From: Massilia oculi
GTDB taxonomy: Bacteria > Pseudomonadota > Gammaproteobacteria > Burkholderiales > Burkholderiaceae_D
Assembly: GCF_003143515.1 (NCBI RefSeq)
Contig: NZ_CP029343.1
Location: forward strand, 3,162,001 to 3,226,000
DNA length: 64,000 bases
Direction of reading: 5' to 3'
In this document: in pieces, positions 49,946 to 58,736 of the stretch
How positions within the stretch are numbered: the stretch's first letter is position 1
Layout of the letters: each line of letters starts with the position of its first letter
Notes under the pieces: model-generated
What the model was told of the DNA's origin: nothing
Seen by the model: only the letters and a program-made list of their open reading frames with translations
Databases searched by the model: none
Position numbers and translations under genes: made by a program

Positions 49946-49964
49946 CGTTTCTCCTCGGAAGACC

Positions 49965-49976
49965 GTTAGCGCTAAC
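49965..49976. promoter_or_regulatory. LacI/GntR-type palindromic operator 1
   Basis: Perfect 12-bp palindrome GTTAGCGCTAAC with the central CG typical of LacI-family operators. It is located 20 bp upstream of the gntK start codon. Confidence 0.7.
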
Positions 49977-50130
49977 ATCGCGTTTCTCGGAGTGTTGTTC
50001 AGCTAATTTTTTTTGTAAACACGTTATCGATGTTGCAATGCAATGTGATCCGCGGCTGATTTTGCCGCTTTGCAGTGGGCGCAAACGGGGCTTCCAGCGG
50101 TTTTTCACTCAGGAAGGACCATGAAAAATT

Positions 50131-50142
50131 GATAGCGCTAAC
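50131..50142. promoter_or_regulatory. LacI/GntR-type palindromic operator 2
   Basis: GATAGCGCTAAC shares the core TAGCGCTAAC with operator 1 and lies 166 bp further upstream. The spacing would allow DNA looping across the gntK promoter. The rest of the intergenic region 49946-50262 contains AT-rich sequence and no gene. Confidence 0.65.
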
Positions 50143-50262
50143 ATTGCTGCGACGCGCAATCTATTTTTTCGCGATGTTGTATTTACTCGACGGCGCCAGG
50201 TGTGCGTGACTGGAATCGGCTATGGTGAAGGCAGATCACGCACGCAGAAAGCGAGGACGATC

Positions 50263-50823
50263 ATGGAACGCCGCCTGCGCTGGGCGACGGAAGAAGGAAA
50301 CGGTCTGGAATACCTCGCGATCCGCCACACCGCGCAAGGCGTCGTCGCCGAAGGCGTGGTGGTCGGGCCGGATTCGGGGGACCTGTATCAGGGCAGCCCT
50401 TTCGGTTGCCGCTACGCGATCCATTGCGACGCGCGCTGGCGGGTGCGCCAGGTCGAGGCCAGCGTGGCCGTCGGCGCGCGCCTGCTGCTGCGCGCCGACG
50501 GCGCAGCAAGGTGGCGCGGCCCGGACGGCGCGCCGCTGCCGGCGCTGGACGGCTGCACCGACGTCGATCTGGCCTGTTCGCCGTTCACCAATACCTTGCC
50601 GATCCGGCGCCTGGGCGAGGCCCTGCGCGAACGCCGCGAGATCCTGGTCGCCTACGTCACCTTGCCCGGGGCGGGCGTGACGCCGTCGCGCCAGGCCTAT
50701 ACCTTGCTGGGCGAGGGCCGCTACCGCTTCGAGAGCCTGTCGGATCCCTTCCAGGCCGACATCAAGACCGATGCCGATGGCCTGGTCGTGCGCTATCCCG
50801 GCCTGTTCCGGCGCCTGGGCTGA
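50263..50823 (+). CDS. Putative glycolipid-binding protein (DUF1089 family)
   Basis: This 186-residue protein begins MERRLRWATEEGNGLEYLAI. It contains GPDSGDLYQGSPFGCRYAIH and DVDLACSPFTNTLPIRRLGE, which match the putative glycolipid-binding family (PF06475). No enzymatic activity is established for the family. No signal peptide is seen. GAGGA lies 8 nt before the ATG. It is divergent from gntK, with the operator region between, and convergent with mrpG 18 bp away. Confidence 0.8.
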   Translation: MERRLRWATEEGNGLEYLAIRHTAQGVVAEGVVVGPDSGDLYQGSPFGCRYAIHCDARWRVRQVEASVAVGARLLLRADGAARWRGPDGAPLPALDGCTDVDLACSPFTNTLPIRRLGEALRERREILVAYVTLPGAGVTPSRQAYTLLGEGRYRFESLSDPFQADIKTDADGLVVRYPGLFRRLG

Positions 50824-50841
50824 GCGGCGCCGAGGCTGGCC

Positions 50842-51213
50842 TCATTCGCGCGAGATGGTGTACACCTCGCCCGCGGTCGCGCCCGCATCGCCCTTCTTCG
50901 CGCGCAGGTCGCGGTAGACGGCGGCGCGCATGATCATCATCGACACCACGGGTGCGGTCAGCAGCACGAACACGGTGATGATGATCTCGTGGACCACGGG
51001 CCGCGACTGCGCCACGGTGAAGTACAGCATCGAGGCGATCAGGAGGCTGCCGGCGCCCAGGGTGATCGTGATCGCCGGGCCGTGGATGCGCTGGTAGAAG
51101 GTGCGCAGGCGCATCAGGCCGAGCGCGCCGATCAGGATGATGCTGGCGCCCAGGATCAGCAGCAGCGAAACCAGCAGGGCGGCCCAGTCGGGCAGGTGTT
51201 CGATGCCGGTCAT
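50842..51213 (-). CDS. mrpG: Na+/H+ antiporter subunit G
   Basis: This 123-residue small subunit of the multisubunit Mrp (Mnh/Pha) antiporter has three membrane helices. The family pattern LRTFYQRIHGPAITITLGAG is followed by a cytoplasmic tail. It is the last gene of the operon and starts in an ATGA overlap with mrpF. Confidence 0.92.
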   Translation of the reverse strand: MTGIEHLPDWAALLVSLLLILGASIILIGALGLMRLRTFYQRIHGPAITITLGAGSLLIASMLYFTVAQSRPVVHEIIITVFVLLTAPVVSMMIMRAAVYRDLRAKKGDAGATAGEVYTISRE

Positions 51214-51488
51214 TCGATGATCTCCCCGCGCATCAGGAACTTCGCCATCGCGATGGTCGAGACGAAGCCGACCAGCGCGATCAGCATCGCCATTTCAAAA
51301 TAGACCTGGGTGCCGAAGCGGATGCCCAGCACCAGGGCCAGCAGCATCCCGCACATCCAGAGGGTGTCGAGGGCCAGCACGCGGTCGTGGGCCGAGGGAC
51401 CGATCAGCAGCCGGCCGGCGCACAGCGCCATTGCCGCCAGCACGCACACGAGGGCGTAGCCGATCGAGATTTCAAGCAGGGTCGCCAT
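51210..51488 (-). CDS. mrpF: Na+/H+ antiporter subunit F
   Basis: This 92-residue membrane subunit has three helices and the family motif GPSAHDRVLALDTLWM. Its start lies 17 bp inside the 3' end of mrpE, and its stop overlaps mrpG by 4 bp, so the three small subunits are translationally coupled. Confidence 0.93.
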   Translation of the reverse strand: MATLLEISIGYALVCVLAAMALCAGRLLIGPSAHDRVLALDTLWMCGMLLALVLGIRFGTQVYFEMAMLIALVGFVSTIAMAKFLMRGEIIE

Positions 51489-52002
51489 GGCGTACCTCCG
51501 TTTCGAAGATGTGGATCAAGGGCTGTTCGTAGCGGGTCTGGATGGTGTCGATCCACCACGCGGCGTCGTGCAGGTCGAACACGTGCAGCACCAGCTCGTG
51601 GTGCGCGGGATCGCGGCCGGGCTGAAGTTCGGTCCACACCGTTCCCGGCGTCATGTTGATCAGGCAGGACAGCGCCGCCAGGCCGTAGGGATCGCGTATC
51701 GTGAGCGGCACGCGGATGAACTGCGAGTTCAGGTTGGCGTGATCGGCCAGCAGGATGATGCGGCTGACGTTGAAGCACGAGCGCACCACTTCGACCGCCG
51801 CGAAGCCCAGCAGGCGCACGGCGACGATGGGCTTGCGCAGGCGCGGATAGCCCAGCGGATTGAGGTGCCGCGTCAGGACCGGACCGGCGACGCCGAGCGC
51901 CGCGCCGAGCAGGACGTGGCCCGGATACAGCGTCTGGTTCAGCAGCAGCCACAGGACGCACAGCGTCAGCGACACGAAGGGGTAAGGAAGCCAGCGGCTC
52001 AT
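51472..52002 (-). CDS. mrpE: Na+/H+ antiporter subunit E
   Basis: This 176-residue subunit has two N-terminal helices (YPFVSLTLCVLWLLLNQTLY). The family core is VRLLGFAAVEVVRSCFNVSR, LINMTPGTVWTEL and the soluble C-terminal HVFDLHDAAWW. The ATG at 52002 overlaps the mrpD stop (ATGA). Subunit E is required for Mrp assembly in other bacteria. Confidence 0.93.
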   Translation of the reverse strand: MSRWLPYPFVSLTLCVLWLLLNQTLYPGHVLLGAALGVAGPVLTRHLNPLGYPRLRKPIVAVRLLGFAAVEVVRSCFNVSRIILLADHANLNSQFIRVPLTIRDPYGLAALSCLINMTPGTVWTELQPGRDPAHHELVLHVFDLHDAAWWIDTIQTRYEQPLIHIFETEVRHGDPA

Positions 52003-53669
52003 GGCGCCTCCGGGAGCGACAGGGTGGAAGGGGCGGTGGACGCCGGGCCCGGCACGGATGGCTCGGACAGCACCCGGCCGATGTAGGCGCCGGGACGGTG
52101 GACGTCGTCGCTGGCGCGGCTCAGGTAGCCGAACATCGGCTCGGCCTGCACCGTCATCAGCACCGACAGGGCCAGCAGCAGCAGGATCGGTGCCACCTCG
52201 GAGCGGTGCAGCTTTGGCGGCTCGGACGCGCCGCTGGCCCAGAAGGTGCGCACGCCGAAGCGCATCATCGAGATCACGGTGATCAGGCCCGAGAGGATGA
52301 TCAGGACCATCAGTGCCCAGCCGGCGGCCGGGATCGCGGCGCTGCCGTCGATGGCGCCGGCGCCGTCGATGTGCGGATTGAGCAACGCGTGGAACATCCC
52401 GAACTTGGCGACGAAGCCGGACAGCGGCGGCAGGCCGGCGATCATCAGCGCGCAGGCGGCGAAGGCCAGCGACAGGAACGCCATCGCGGCCGGCACGCCG
52501 CGCCCGACCGGTTCGTCCGGCGCGTCCTCGACCGCATAGGCTTCCATGGTCAGCGCCAGCATGGCCGAGCGTGGGGTGCGGATGCGGTCGATCAGCTCGA
52601 TCAGGAGCAGGAAGGCAGCCACCGCGATGGTGGAGCCGATCAGGTAATAGATGCCGGCCGTGACCAGGGTCGGCTGGCCGTAGCCGATCACCGCCAGCAG
52701 GGTGCCGGACGAGACGATGGCGCCATAGCCCGCCATGCGGCCGGCGGTGTCGGTGGAGAGGATGCCGGCGGCGCCGAACACGATGGTCGCCATGCCGCCA
52801 TACAGCAGCGCGTCGCCGCCGAAGCCGGCCGCGGCGCCCGCGTGATCCGAGAAGATCAGCAGCCACAGGCGCAATATCACGTAGGCGCCGACCTTGGTCA
52901 TGAGCACCAGCATGGCCGCCACCGGCGGCGAGGCGGCGGCATAGGTGGTGGGCAGCCAGAAGCCCAGCGGCCACATCGCGCCCTTGGTCAGGAAGGCCAG
53001 CGCCATCACGGTGGCGCCGACCTTGAACAGGGCCAGTTCGTCGCCCGTCAGCAGCGGCACGCGCGCGGCCAGGTCGGCCATGTTCAGGGTGCCGGTGGTG
53101 GCGTAGGTCACGGCAATCCCGATCAGGAACAGCAGGGCGGCGGCCAGGTTGATCGCGATGTACTGCATGCTGGCGCGAATGCGCTCGGCGTTATACCCGT
53201 GCAGCACCAGGCCGTAGGACGCGGCCAGCATCACTTCGAAGAACACGAACAGGTTGAAGATGTCGTGGGTCAGGAAGGCGCCGTTGATGCCCATGAGCAG
53301 GAACTGGAACAGCGTGTGGTAATGCACGCCGATCCTGCCCCAGCGGGTGCGCGTGAAGTGCAGCGAGGCCAGGCCGAGTACCGCGGTGAGCAGCAGCATC
53401 AGGGCCGACAGGCGGTCGACCAGCAGGGCGATGCCGAACGGCGCGCTCCAGTTGGCGGCCAGGTAGATGCCCAGGCCGCCCGGCCAGTGGCCGCCGTCGG
53501 TCATCTGGATCAGGGCCACCGCGGTGGCCAGCAGGGCGAGCACCGAGGCGTAGCTGAGCCAGTACTTCAGGCGGTGCCAGCCCTGCGTCAGCGGGGCCAG
53601 GGCGGCGCCCACCAGCAGCGGCAGCAGTACCGGCACCAGGATCAGGTGCTGGGTCCAGTGAAGACTCAT
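51999..53669 (-). CDS. mrpD: Na+/H+ antiporter subunit D
   Basis: This 556-residue homologue of the antiporter-like subunits of respiratory complex I (NuoL/M/N family) has about 14 helices. Conserved stretches are HDIFNLFVFFEVMLAASYGL (with the key Glu), FLTKGAMWPLGFWLPTTYAA (with Lys) and AMLVLMTKVGAYVILRLWLL. It forms one of the proton-translocating channels of Mrp. Starts in an ATGA overlap with mrpC. Confidence 0.95.
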   Translation of the reverse strand: MSLHWTQHLILVPVLLPLLVGAALAPLTQGWHRLKYWLSYASVLALLATAVALIQMTDGGHWPGGLGIYLAANWSAPFGIALLVDRLSALMLLLTAVLGLASLHFTRTRWGRIGVHYHTLFQFLLMGINGAFLTHDIFNLFVFFEVMLAASYGLVLHGYNAERIRASMQYIAINLAAALLFLIGIAVTYATTGTLNMADLAARVPLLTGDELALFKVGATVMALAFLTKGAMWPLGFWLPTTYAAASPPVAAMLVLMTKVGAYVILRLWLLIFSDHAGAAAGFGGDALLYGGMATIVFGAAGILSTDTAGRMAGYGAIVSSGTLLAVIGYGQPTLVTAGIYYLIGSTIAVAAFLLLIELIDRIRTPRSAMLALTMEAYAVEDAPDEPVGRGVPAAMAFLSLAFAACALMIAGLPPLSGFVAKFGMFHALLNPHIDGAGAIDGSAAIPAAGWALMVLIILSGLITVISMMRFGVRTFWASGASEPPKLHRSEVAPILLLLALSVLMTVQAEPMFGYLSRASDDVHRPGAYIGRVLSEPSVPGPASTAPSTLSLPEAP

Positions 53670-54010
53670 AGTTCAGGCTCCTTGCCATCGACGTGGTCGG
53701 TGCCGGTCAGGCCGCGCGAACCGATCATCACCACCAGGTACAGCGCGGTGGTGGCGAAGCCGATGACGATCGCCGTGAGCACCAGGGCCTGCGGCAGCGG
53801 GTCGGCCAGGGCGGCCGGGTTGGGGGGCGCGCCGGCGGGCGTGAGCGGCGCGGCGTCGACCCACAGGCGGCCCATGATGAAGATGAACAGGTTGACGGCA
53901 TACGACATCAGCATCAGGCCCGAGAGCACCTGGAAGCTGCGCGGACGCAGGATCAGCCAGATGCCGGAGCCGAACACGATGCCGATGGCGAGCGAAATGA
54001 CGAGCTCCAT
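53666..54010 (-). CDS. mrpC: Na+/H+ antiporter subunit C
   Basis: This 114-residue NuoK-like subunit has three helices (MELVISLAIGIVFGSGIWLI, SGLMLMSYAVNLFIF with the conserved Asn, and PQALVLTAIVIGFATTALYL). The ATG at 54010 overlaps the mrpA stop by one base (TGATG), and the stop overlaps mrpD. Confidence 0.94.
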   Translation of the reverse strand: MELVISLAIGIVFGSGIWLILRPRSFQVLSGLMLMSYAVNLFIFIMGRLWVDAAPLTPAGAPPNPAALADPLPQALVLTAIVIGFATTALYLVVMIGSRGLTGTDHVDGKEPEL

Positions 54011-56931
54011 CAGAAGATCTCCTTGGAGGGCGGGATGGTGGCGCGCGTGGCGTCGGCCGCCGCGCGATGGCTGCGCAGCGACTGGTGGGCCAGCGCGACC
54101 AGGGTCAGCATGGTGGAACCGACCACCACCAGGAACACGCCCAGGTCGAACACGAAGGCGCTCGGGACGTGGATCTCGTCCAGGATCGGCAGGGTGAGGT
54201 GGGCGGTATGGCTGGTCAGGAACGGATAGCCGAGGAACCAGGCGCCGATGCCGGTGAAGGCCGCGCATGCCAGGCCCCAGGCGATCCAGCGGTGGGGCCG
54301 CAGGCGCAGGTGCGATTCGACCCAGTCGGTGCCGGCCACCATGTACTGCACGATCAATGCGGTGGCGAAGATCAGGCCGGCGACGAAGCCGCCGCCCGGC
54401 AGGTTATGGCCGCGCATGAAGAAGTAGGCCGCCATCACGCCCATCACCGGCAGCAGCATGCGCAGGTAGACCGCCGGAATCATGAGATAGCCGCTCGAGG
54501 CCTGCTCGGCCGGGGTTTGCGTGACGGCCGGGTCGACGTCGCTGGCCTGCTGCACCGGAATCGCGATCGATTCGGTAGCGGGGCGGAAGCGGCGCAGCAG
54601 CGCATAGACGGTCAGGGCGACGGCCGACAGCACGGTGATCTCGCCCATGGTGTCGAAGCCGCGGAAGTCGACCAGCAAGACGTTGACCACGTTCGAGCCG
54701 CCGCCTTCGGTGAGCGCGCGCAGCACGAAGAACTCGCCGATCGAGGGTGGCGGCGACAGACGCAAGACCGCATAGCTGGCCGCCGCGATGCCCAGGCCGC
54801 CGGCGACGGCGATGAAGCCGTCGCGCCCGCGCCGGAACCAGGTGCTGGCCGGCGCGCGCTCCTTGAGGCCGGCCGGGGCGAAGCGCGGCGGCAGCCAGCG
54901 CAGGCCGAGCAGGATCAGCACCGTGGTCACGGTCTCCACCATCAGCTGGGTCAGCGCCAGGTCGGGCGCCGACAGCCACAAGAAGGTGATCGAAGTGACC
55001 ACGCCGGTTCCGCCGACCAGGGCCAGCGCGACCAGGCGGTGGTACTTGGCGCTATAGGCCGCGCCGAGGGCGCAAGCGGCGCCGATGATCCACAGCACCG
55101 CGAACAGCGGGTCGAGCGCCTGCACGCTCAGCGCGGGAATCGCGGGCAGCGGATCGACCAGCAGCAGCGGCGCGGCGACCATGACGGCCATCAGCACCAG
55201 CATTTGCGGCTGCAGGCGGCGGGTGCCGGTCCAGCGGATCAGCGCGTTGGCGCCGACCGACAGCGCCAGCATCGTGCTTTCGTAGGCTTGCGCGCCCTTC
55301 AGGCGGTGCAGCACTGGCACCCGGGTGCGCTCACGCAGGTCATGGCGGCGCCACAGCACCCAGTACAGCAGGGCGCCCAGCAGCAGCGCGGCGCCGCTCA
55401 TCAGCAGGGCCAGGTTGAAGCCGTGCCAGATAGCCAGGTCGTACTCGGGCATCGCCGCGCCCAGGACCGAGCTTGAAGCGACCTCCAGCACTTCGCCGAC
55501 CACGCGCTCGGGCATGATGCCGACCGCGACGCACAGCACCACCAGGCACTCGACCGGGAAGCGCATCCAGCGCGCCGGCTCGTGCGGCTCGTGCGGCAGG
55601 TCCTTGGAAAGGCGGCCGAAGAACACGCTGATGAAGCGCAGCGAGTAGGCGACGCTGAAGATGCCCATCGCCACCGCCACGTACGACAGGGTCCAGTCGT
55701 CGCTGCCGCCCACGTGGGTGGTCTCGGCGAAGAACATCTCCTTCGACAGGAAGCCGTTCAGCAGCGGCACGCCAGCCATCGAGGCCGAGGCCACGATCGC
55801 CAGCGCGGCCGTCACCGGCATCGCCTTGCGCAGTCCGCGCAGGACGCGCATGTCGCGCGTGCCGGTCTCGTGGTCGACGATCCCGACCGCCATGAACAAC
55901 GAGGCCTTGAAGATCGCGTGGTTCATGATGTGGAACACCGCCGCCACCACCGACAGCGGGGTGCCGATGCCCAGCAGGCAGGTGATCAGTCCCAGATGGC
56001 TGATGGTCGAGTAGGCCAGCAGCCCCTTCATGTCGTTCTGGAAGATCGCGAAGAACGAGGCCAGCGCCAGGGTGGTGGCGCCCGCGCCGACGATGATCCA
56101 GGTCCATTCCGGGGTGCCGCCGAGGGCCGGGTACAGGCGCGTGAGCAGGAACACCCCGGCCTTGACCATGGTGGCCGAGTGCAGGTAGGCCGACACCGGC
56201 GTCGGCGCCGCCATCGCGTGCGGCAGCCAGAAGTGGAACGGGAACTGCGCGCTCTTGGTCAGCGCGCCGAGGGCGATCAGCACCAGCGCCGGCAGGTACA
56301 GCGCATGGGCGCGGATCTGGTCGCCGGCCGCCAGCACCGTCTCCAGCTCGTAGCTGCCGACGATGTGGCCGAGCGTGAGCACGCCGGCCAGCAGGCACAG
56401 GCCGCCGGCGGTGGTGACGGTGAAGGCCATGCGCGCGCCGCGGCGGGCGTCGTTGCTCTCCTGCCAGTAGCCGATCAGGAGGAAGGACGTCAGGCTGGTG
56501 AGTTCCCAGAACACCACCAGCTGGATCAGGTTGCCCGACAGGACCACGCCCATCATCGCGCCCATGAAGGCCAGCATGTAGGCGTAGAAGCGCGCGACCG
56601 GATCGCGCTTGGACATGTAGTAGCGCGCGTACAGGATCACCAGCAGGCCGATGCCGAGCACCATGACCGAGAACAGCCAGGCCAGGCCGTCCATGCGGAT
56701 GACGATGTCGAGGCCGAACATCGGCAGCCAGCTGTGGCGCGATTGCAGGACTTCGCCGGCTTCGAGGGCGGGGAACTGGGCAATGGCGAAGAGGAGGGCC
56801 GTCAGGGTAAACGCGCCGGCCGCAATGGCGGGACGGTTGCGCGACCCATTGGGCAGGCAGGCGGAGACGAAGGCGCCGGCGAAGGGAAGAAGGACGAGCA
56901 GGATCAGTGGCAGTGAGGTCATTGACATCAT
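54010..56931 (-). CDS. mrpA: Na+/H+ antiporter subunit A fused to subunit B
   Basis: This 973-residue membrane protein is the largest Mrp subunit. The NuoL-like part has NLIQLVVFWELTSLTSFLLI, GALTKSAQFPFHFWLPHAMA (key Lys) and FLSKEMFFAETTHVGG. MrpA-specific C-terminal helices follow, and from about residue 810 a MrpB-type domain (RGHNLPGGGFVAGLIFATAL). The A/B fusion explains the absence of a separate mrpB and is common in proteobacterial (Pha-type) systems. Mrp expels Na+ (or K+) in exchange for protons, giving alkali and salt tolerance. GAAGG precedes the tandem ATG codons. The usp gene ends 51 bp upstream. Confidence 0.95.
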   Translation of the reverse strand: MMSMTSLPLILLVLLPFAGAFVSACLPNGSRNRPAIAAGAFTLTALLFAIAQFPALEAGEVLQSRHSWLPMFGLDIVIRMDGLAWLFSVMVLGIGLLVILYARYYMSKRDPVARFYAYMLAFMGAMMGVVLSGNLIQLVVFWELTSLTSFLLIGYWQESNDARRGARMAFTVTTAGGLCLLAGVLTLGHIVGSYELETVLAAGDQIRAHALYLPALVLIALGALTKSAQFPFHFWLPHAMAAPTPVSAYLHSATMVKAGVFLLTRLYPALGGTPEWTWIIVGAGATTLALASFFAIFQNDMKGLLAYSTISHLGLITCLLGIGTPLSVVAAVFHIMNHAIFKASLFMAVGIVDHETGTRDMRVLRGLRKAMPVTAALAIVASASMAGVPLLNGFLSKEMFFAETTHVGGSDDWTLSYVAVAMGIFSVAYSLRFISVFFGRLSKDLPHEPHEPARWMRFPVECLVVLCVAVGIMPERVVGEVLEVASSSVLGAAMPEYDLAIWHGFNLALLMSGAALLLGALLYWVLWRRHDLRERTRVPVLHRLKGAQAYESTMLALSVGANALIRWTGTRRLQPQMLVLMAVMVAAPLLLVDPLPAIPALSVQALDPLFAVLWIIGAACALGAAYSAKYHRLVALALVGGTGVVTSITFLWLSAPDLALTQLMVETVTTVLILLGLRWLPPRFAPAGLKERAPASTWFRRGRDGFIAVAGGLGIAAASYAVLRLSPPPSIGEFFVLRALTEGGGSNVVNVLLVDFRGFDTMGEITVLSAVALTVYALLRRFRPATESIAIPVQQASDVDPAVTQTPAEQASSGYLMIPAVYLRMLLPVMGVMAAYFFMRGHNLPGGGFVAGLIFATALIVQYMVAGTDWVESHLRLRPHRWIAWGLACAAFTGIGAWFLGYPFLTSHTAHLTLPILDEIHVPSAFVFDLGVFLVVVGSTMLTLVALAHQSLRSHRAAADATRATIPPSKEIF

Positions 56932-56982
56932 CCTTCGGGGCAGTGCGACATGTAGCGGCGCGCGCAGAGGCGCAGGGCGATT

Positions 56983-57876
56983 TCAGGTTTTTTCATTCTC
57001 ATCGTCTTCTCCATGGCGCACAGGGGGACGTACAAGCAGCGTGTCGCACACGACTGCCTGCAGCAGGTATTCACTGCGGCTACCGGTCAGGAGGCGCATC
57101 AGCGCCGATTCTTCATGCAGGCCGAGCACGGCCAGATCGATACTATTATCCACTACATGGCGCGCAAGCTGGGAGGCGGGTTCGCCTTCGCCGATCACCA
57201 GGTCGAGCAGCTCATGGGCGCCGGGCGGCAGTGCGCAGCCGTCCAGGAAGCGGATCAGCTCCGCGTGGGGCGGCGCATCCGGGACCAGGGTCTCGGAATC
57301 ATGGGCGTGGAATACCGTGATCCGGCGCCCGGGGAACAGGCGGGCCGCCGTTTCCAGCGCCAGTTTTGACGCCGGCGTGAAGTCGGTCGCGACCATGATG
57401 CGGCGGTAGGAGCCGCGTACGCGCTGGCGCACCACCAGCAGCGGCTGCGCCAGGCCGCGCGCCAGTTTCTCGACGGTGGAGCCGAGCAGCAGGTCGCCCA
57501 GGCTGTCGTGCTGCGAGGCGCCGGCGACCACGATGGCGCCGGGCAGGGTGGCCGCGCTGTCGAGGATGGCGGCAGCGGCCGGACCGGTGGCGAAATGCTG
57601 GGTGGCCTGCAGGGGCGAGCCGGCGAATTCGCGCGCGAACTCGGCGCGCGCCGCGCCTTCCTGCTGCGTGCGTCCGGCGTCGCCGTCGAGCCATTGGAGC
57701 ACTTCGCCGGGCGCCTGGGGCGCGTCGTGCACCGTCAGGACCACCAGCGGTATTGAAAATTCGTCGGCCAGCTGCTTGGCGCGTTCCAGGGGCCGGTCGC
57801 AGCGGGCGCTCAGGTCCGTCGCAAGCAACAATCCGGGGGGCGTAGTCGGGCTAGGGTCTGGCATGCGCCGCCTCAT
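56983..57876 (-). CDS. Tandem-domain universal stress protein (UspA family)
   Basis: This 297-residue cytoplasmic protein has two Usp folds (about 15-150 and 155-285). Each has an N-terminal strand-Asp start (LLLATDLSARCD and RRIMVATDFTPASKLAL). The ATP-type GxSxHDxxxxxLLGSTVEKL motif is clear in the first domain (GASQHDSLGDLLLGSTVEKL). The second (GLHEESALMRLLTGSRSEYL) is a variant. It lies 51 bp upstream of mrpA on the same strand, so stress-linked co-expression with the antiporter is plausible. An alternative ATG at 57864 has a better-placed AGG. Confidence 0.9.
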   Translation of the reverse strand: MRRRMPDPSPTTPPGLLLATDLSARCDRPLERAKQLADEFSIPLVVLTVHDAPQAPGEVLQWLDGDAGRTQQEGAARAEFAREFAGSPLQATQHFATGPAAAAILDSAATLPGAIVVAGASQHDSLGDLLLGSTVEKLARGLAQPLLVVRQRVRGSYRRIMVATDFTPASKLALETAARLFPGRRITVFHAHDSETLVPDAPPHAELIRFLDGCALPPGAHELLDLVIGEGEPASQLARHVVDNSIDLAVLGLHEESALMRLLTGSRSEYLLQAVVCDTLLVRPPVRHGEDDENEKT

Positions 57877-58030
57877 GGAAAGTCTTCTCGGAAGGCGACA
57901 CTCTACCGTAGTTGACTACCTGACTACAACGCGTTTCTTCAGTTATTTTGAATTTACTTCGGATAACTCCGGGTGCAGTGCAGCATTTTCGCGCATCGTC
58001 GACCCGCGTCCCTGATCCCGCATAGCGGCG

Positions 58031-58561
58031 TCAGGCGGTAATGTCGAGCGCCGGCGTGGCGGCTTCAATCTGTCCATACGCGGCGCGCACCCCGGCCTGC
58101 TTTTCGTTCTGCTCGCGCAGCCTGGCCTCGTAGGCGGCGCGTTCCTCGTCGCTGACCGTCTTGTCCGAATTGGTGTCGGCTTCGGCGATGTAGTCGGTGT
58201 CGGTGGTCGCCGAGGACACTGCAGCGCTCCCGGCGCCCCCGGCGCCGCCAGCCGGTGCCGCTGCGGCCTGGGCGCTTCCGGTTTCCTCGACCGCGTCACT
58301 GTCCTCGCTTGACGCCGCGGCCGATACCGGCGATGCATCCACGGCGCGCTGCACGCGCGTGGCGTCGGCCTGGGCATTCAGTTCGTCGCCCAGGCGCGCC
58401 GCCGCCGCCGACTCGACGCTTTGGGTGGGCGCCGGTGGCGTCGCCTGGGCGTCCGGGGACGGGACCGTGGTGGCCGGGCCAGGCGCCGCTTCGTCGTTTT
58501 TTTTCGGGGGTGGGGCAGATGCCGCCTGTGCGGCGCTGGCGCCGCCGATGCTGTCGATCAT
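58031..58561 (-). CDS. Ala/Pro-rich protein with one EF-hand loop
   Basis: I do not recognise the family of this 176-residue protein. Most of it is low-complexity Ala/Pro/Ser/Glu sequence. Near the C-terminus DTNSDKTVSDEE fits a canonical 12-residue EF-hand loop (acidic or polar ligands at positions 1, 3, 5 and 12, hydrophobic at 8), followed by a charged helix AAYEARLREQNEKQAGVRA. A calcium-binding or calcium-responsive role is possible. There is no signal peptide, but such proteins can be exported by other routes. The ATG at 58561 is preceded by AGGA. It is divergent from the porin gene. Confidence 0.65.
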   Translation of the reverse strand: MIDSIGGASAAQAASAPPPKKNDEAAPGPATTVPSPDAQATPPAPTQSVESAAAARLGDELNAQADATRVQRAVDASPVSAAASSEDSDAVEETGSAQAAAAPAGGAGGAGSAAVSSATTDTDYIAEADTNSDKTVSDEERAAYEARLREQNEKQAGVRAAYGQIEAATPALDITA

Positions 58562-58736
58562 GGTCGTGTCCTGTTTCGGGTTTCGTCCATGATTAACGGC
58601 CGGGCGGACCGTGCGGCGCAGGGCGGGAAATGTAAAGCGGCGTAAAACCAACACGTTTGGGGGGATGGATCTCCCCTCGATTGGGGATAGGCCGGGATGG
58701 GCCCGTGGCCGAGAATTCTGGCAAGGAGAGTCTTCG

